DNA of 64,000 bases from Streptomyces virginiae (GTDB lineage: Bacteria > Actinomycetota > Actinomycetes > Streptomycetales > Streptomycetaceae), in the NCBI RefSeq assembly GCF_000720455.1, contig NZ_JOAK01000030.1, positions 25,080-89,079 on the forward strand, written 5' to 3'. The notes beneath the pieces were generated by a model that had not been told where the DNA came from, did no database searches, and saw nothing but the letters and a program-made list of their open reading frames with translations. A program made the position numbers and the translations under genes. Position 1 is the first letter of the stretch, and the number at the start of each line of letters is the position of its first letter. Shown here piece by piece: positions 62,120-64,000 of the stretch.

Positions 62120-63655
62120 ATGGAGACCGCGACTTCACTGGCGATCAGTCAACTCTCCGGGTATTTGCGGGGATTGACGCAGAGGCTGGATGCCGGGGCA
62201 GGCTGGTACGGGGAGTTCCTGCGCCGGGATCCGGAGGGCGTGCGGGCCTGTCTGAACGGGGCGGCGATACCCCCGTGGGACGTGGTGGAGTCACTGCTGA
62301 GGGACCTGGCGGGGGCGGGCGGCGCGGAGCTCGCGGCGCGGGAGACCGTATACGCGGCGCGGCTGCGGGCGGCGGCCGTCACCGTGTGGGACCGGTTGCC
62401 GGGGGGCGAGGACGAGCTGCGGACCCTGCTCGAGGCGGCGGCCGCCCAGCGGGCGGAGTCGGAGGCGGCCCTGCGGAGCCTGACCGCCCGGCTGGGCGAG
62501 GCCGCCGACCGGGCCGAGACCGACGCGCTGACCCGGGAGCTGTCCTGGACCCAGGACGACGTGGCCCGCGCCGCGGCCCGCCACGAGGACCTTGCGGCCC
62601 GCCTGACCGCCCTGCGGGCCGACCCCTTACCCACCGTCCCCCGCCAGAGATCCCCCCACGCACCCCAGGCCGAAGCCCCCACCGGCCCCGCCGAGCCGCA
62701 GCTCCGGGACGGCGCGCCCACGGAACCCGCGGCCCCTGTCCGGACGGGCCCGCTCATCGAGACCGAACCCGGCGCCGGCGGGAACGCGCAGAGCGCGGCC
62801 CAGGCCGGACCCTGGCCCGTGGCCCCGGCCCCGACGGGCCCGCGCGCCGCCGAGCCGCGGCCCCAGGACGCCCCGGAGCAGGCGGCCGTTCTGCCGCCCG
62901 TCGGGCGGGCCGAGGGGCGGTGGCTGCGCGGCGCGCGGCGCAGCGGGGGCGCCCGGTACGCCGGGGCGACGGCCCCCGAAGCCCCCGCCTTCACCCCGCC
63001 CCCGGGCCACTCGGACACCGAGGCCCGCCCCGCCCCGCGCGGCGCCCGGTTCGGCCGGCATCGGCCCGAGCCGCAGCCCGAGCCGCCACCGCAGGCCGCG
63101 CCCGCGCCCGCAGCGGCGCCGGCGCCCCCGACCCGCCCGCCCCGGGCCGTCGCCGCCGAGCTGCTCGCGCTGCGCGCCCAGGGCCGCACCGGAGAGGCGC
63201 ACGCCCTGCTGTGCCAGGCCGCGGCCTGGCCCGCCGGGCAGCTGCCCCACCTGGCCGCCGAGCTGGCCCGCGCCGGCCTGGCGGCCGACTGGAACACCCT
63301 GCTCTGGGAGGCCGCCTCGCTGCCGCCCGAACAGCTGGCGGCGGCCGCCGCCGCCCTCGGCGAAGCCGGCCGGGAGGCCGACTGCGACGCCCTGCTGCGC
63401 CAGGGCGTCTCCCGCCCCGCCGCCGAGGTCGCGGACGCGGCGCTCGCCCTCGGCGCGGCGGGCCGCACCCGGGAGGCCGACGCCCTGCTCGGAGCCTTCG
63501 TACGCGTCCGCACCGCCGAGGAGGCCGCCGCCCTGGCCCGCCACGACCCCCAATGGTTCACCCCGAGGCTGCTCCATGCGGCCGGCCTGCTCTCCGGCGC
63601 CCGCCACCGCGACCTCGTTCACGCCCTGCGCGTCGCGGGCATCGTCCCCGCCTGA
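62120..63655 (+). CDS. Large Pro/Ala-rich helical-repeat hypothetical protein
   Basis: This 511-aa protein has three parts. A helical N-terminal domain about residues 1-165 begins TSLAISQLSGYLRGLTQRLDAG; its RRDPEGVRACLNGAAIPPWDVV pattern recalls the regulatory front end of Streptomyces XRE-linked proteins, and it ends in a coiled coil near 105-165. A disordered Pro/Ala/Gly linker spans about 170-335. A C-terminal run of helical repeats about 340-511 contains AQGRTGEAHALL, ELARAGLAADWNTLL, GEAGREADCDALLRQG and GAAGRTREADALL. GTG 62102 is an alternative start. I do not recognise a named family; a scaffold role is plausible. Confidence 0.8.
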   Translation: METATSLAISQLSGYLRGLTQRLDAGAGWYGEFLRRDPEGVRACLNGAAIPPWDVVESLLRDLAGAGGAELAARETVYAARLRAAAVTVWDRLPGGEDELRTLLEAAAAQRAESEAALRSLTARLGEAADRAETDALTRELSWTQDDVARAAARHEDLAARLTALRADPLPTVPRQRSPHAPQAEAPTGPAEPQLRDGAPTEPAAPVRTGPLIETEPGAGGNAQSAAQAGPWPVAPAPTGPRAAEPRPQDAPEQAAVLPPVGRAEGRWLRGARRSGGARYAGATAPEAPAFTPPPGHSDTEARPAPRGARFGRHRPEPQPEPPPQAAPAPAAAPAPPTRPPRAVAAELLALRAQGRTGEAHALLCQAAAWPAGQLPHLAAELARAGLAADWNTLLWEAASLPPEQLAAAAAALGEAGREADCDALLRQGVSRPAAEVADAALALGAAGRTREADALLGAFVRVRTAEEAAALARHDPQWFTPRLLHAAGLLSGARHRDLVHALRVAGIVPA

Positions 63656-63701
63656 GCGCTCCCGCGGGGGCAGCAGTCCGGGCCGGCCCGGGCCCGGTGT
63701 G

Positions 63702-63744
63702 CTGGGGCGCTGCCCCAGACCCCGCGCCTCAATCGCCGGCGGGG
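63702..63744 (+). repeat. Dispersed 43-bp intergenic repeat, copy 1
   Basis: The sequence runs from CTGGGGCGCTGCCCCAG through CCCGCGCCTCAATCGCCGG to GGGG. It has an internal CTGGGG/CCCCAG hairpin and is repeated at 63796-63838, with differences only in the hairpin loop. This type of element is, to my knowledge, common between Streptomyces genes. Confidence 0.85.
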
Positions 63745-63795
63745 CCGCTTCGCTCCCGCGGGGGTGGCGGTGTGGGGCGGCCCCGCGCCGGTGTC

Positions 63796-63838
63796 CTGGG
63801 GCTCCGCCCCAGACCCCGCGCCTCAATCGCCGGCGGGG
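63796..63838 (+). repeat. Dispersed 43-bp intergenic repeat, copy 2
   Basis: Same as the copy 94 bp to the left except that the hairpin loop reads CTCCG instead of CGCTG. It may act as a terminator for the 62120-63655 gene. Confidence 0.85.
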
Positions 63839-63865
63839 CTTGATGGTGCGGGCCGGTCGCGGGGC

Positions 63866-63957
63866 CGGGGAGGGGTGTCTCCTCGGCTCGGCGCGTCCGG
63901 GCTGTCTCGGTTGTGCTCGGGGGTTGCGCGCTCGTCCTGCGGGGACACCCCTCCCCG
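63866..63957. repeat. Long inverted repeat at the window end
   Basis: Arms CGGGGAGGGGTGTC (63866-63879) and GACACCCCTCCCCG (63944-63957) are perfect complements separated by 64 bp. No gene is evident in the 345 bp from 63656 to the window end. The inverted repeat may be a terminator-like structure or a decayed mobile element. Confidence 0.6.
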
Positions 63958-64000
63958 TCCCCGCTCCTCCCGCGTCGGGCAGGCTCCGGAAACCGTCCCC

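Overview
The window is about 72% G+C chromosomal DNA. It has strongly GC-biased third codon positions, many GTG starts, dense ATGA/GTGA stop-start overlaps and abundant two-component and Ser/Thr kinase genes. This points to a Streptomyces (family Streptomycetaceae) chromosome; no species can be named from the sequence. I see no rRNA, tRNA, CRISPR array, prophage or intact insertion sequence.

Left half (1-31.5 kb): a purine ring-opening and glyoxylate-assimilation region. From urate to glyoxylate it carries a urate/xanthine-type NCS2 permease, an 8-oxoguanine-type deaminase, uricase, HIU hydrolase, OHCU decarboxylase, allantoinase and allantoicase. Glyoxylate is then used by glyoxylate carboligase (gcl), hydroxypyruvate isomerase, tartronate semialdehyde reductase and malate synthase (aceB). 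A catalase (uricase makes H2O2) and a MocA-like molybdenum-cofactor nucleotidyltransferase (suited to xanthine dehydrogenase) lie among them. An IclR-type repressor (allR) sits divergently next to allantoinase. Upstream of gcl, hyi-glxR, aceB, allR/allantoinase and katA I find copies of one inverted repeat, TTCYG-N5-CRGAA, mostly in pairs exactly 21 bp apart; this is the clearest regulatory signal in the window. Inserted among these genes are a GDSL lipase, a DnaQ-like exonuclease, an Hsp70-like/coiled-coil/Ser-Thr-kinase cassette (15.5-19.5 kb), a MocR-type regulator, and a two-component system divergent from an HrtBA-like ABC exporter (23.9-27.7 kb).

Middle (31.5-45 kb): small metabolic genes (GNAT, HEAT-repeat protein, SDR, RibD/DHFR-like protein, EamA exporter). 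Then comes a divergent sugar locus: a Gfo/Idh/MocA dehydrogenase facing a binding protein-permease-ATPase-ROK kinase-membrane protein operon with the same order as frcBCAK. Three direct repeats at 21-bp spacing lie between the two arms. An MBL-fold protein, exodeoxyribonuclease III and a lone polar amino acid ABC ATPase follow.

Right part (45-64 kb): cell-envelope and secreted functions. These are a secreted S15-type peptidase, an L,D-transpeptidase lipoprotein, a FemX-like aminoacyltransferase, a MurJ-like flippase, an OmpR-type two-component system with a GerMN-like lipoprotein, a cytochrome P450, a gamma-glutamyltransferase, a methionine aminopeptidase divergent from a small XRE regulator over a 14-bp tandem repeat, a membrane-anchored molybdopterin oxidoreductase with a fasciclin lipoprotein, and a large Pro/Ala-rich helical protein. 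The window ends in a gene-free stretch with two copies of a 43-bp repeat.
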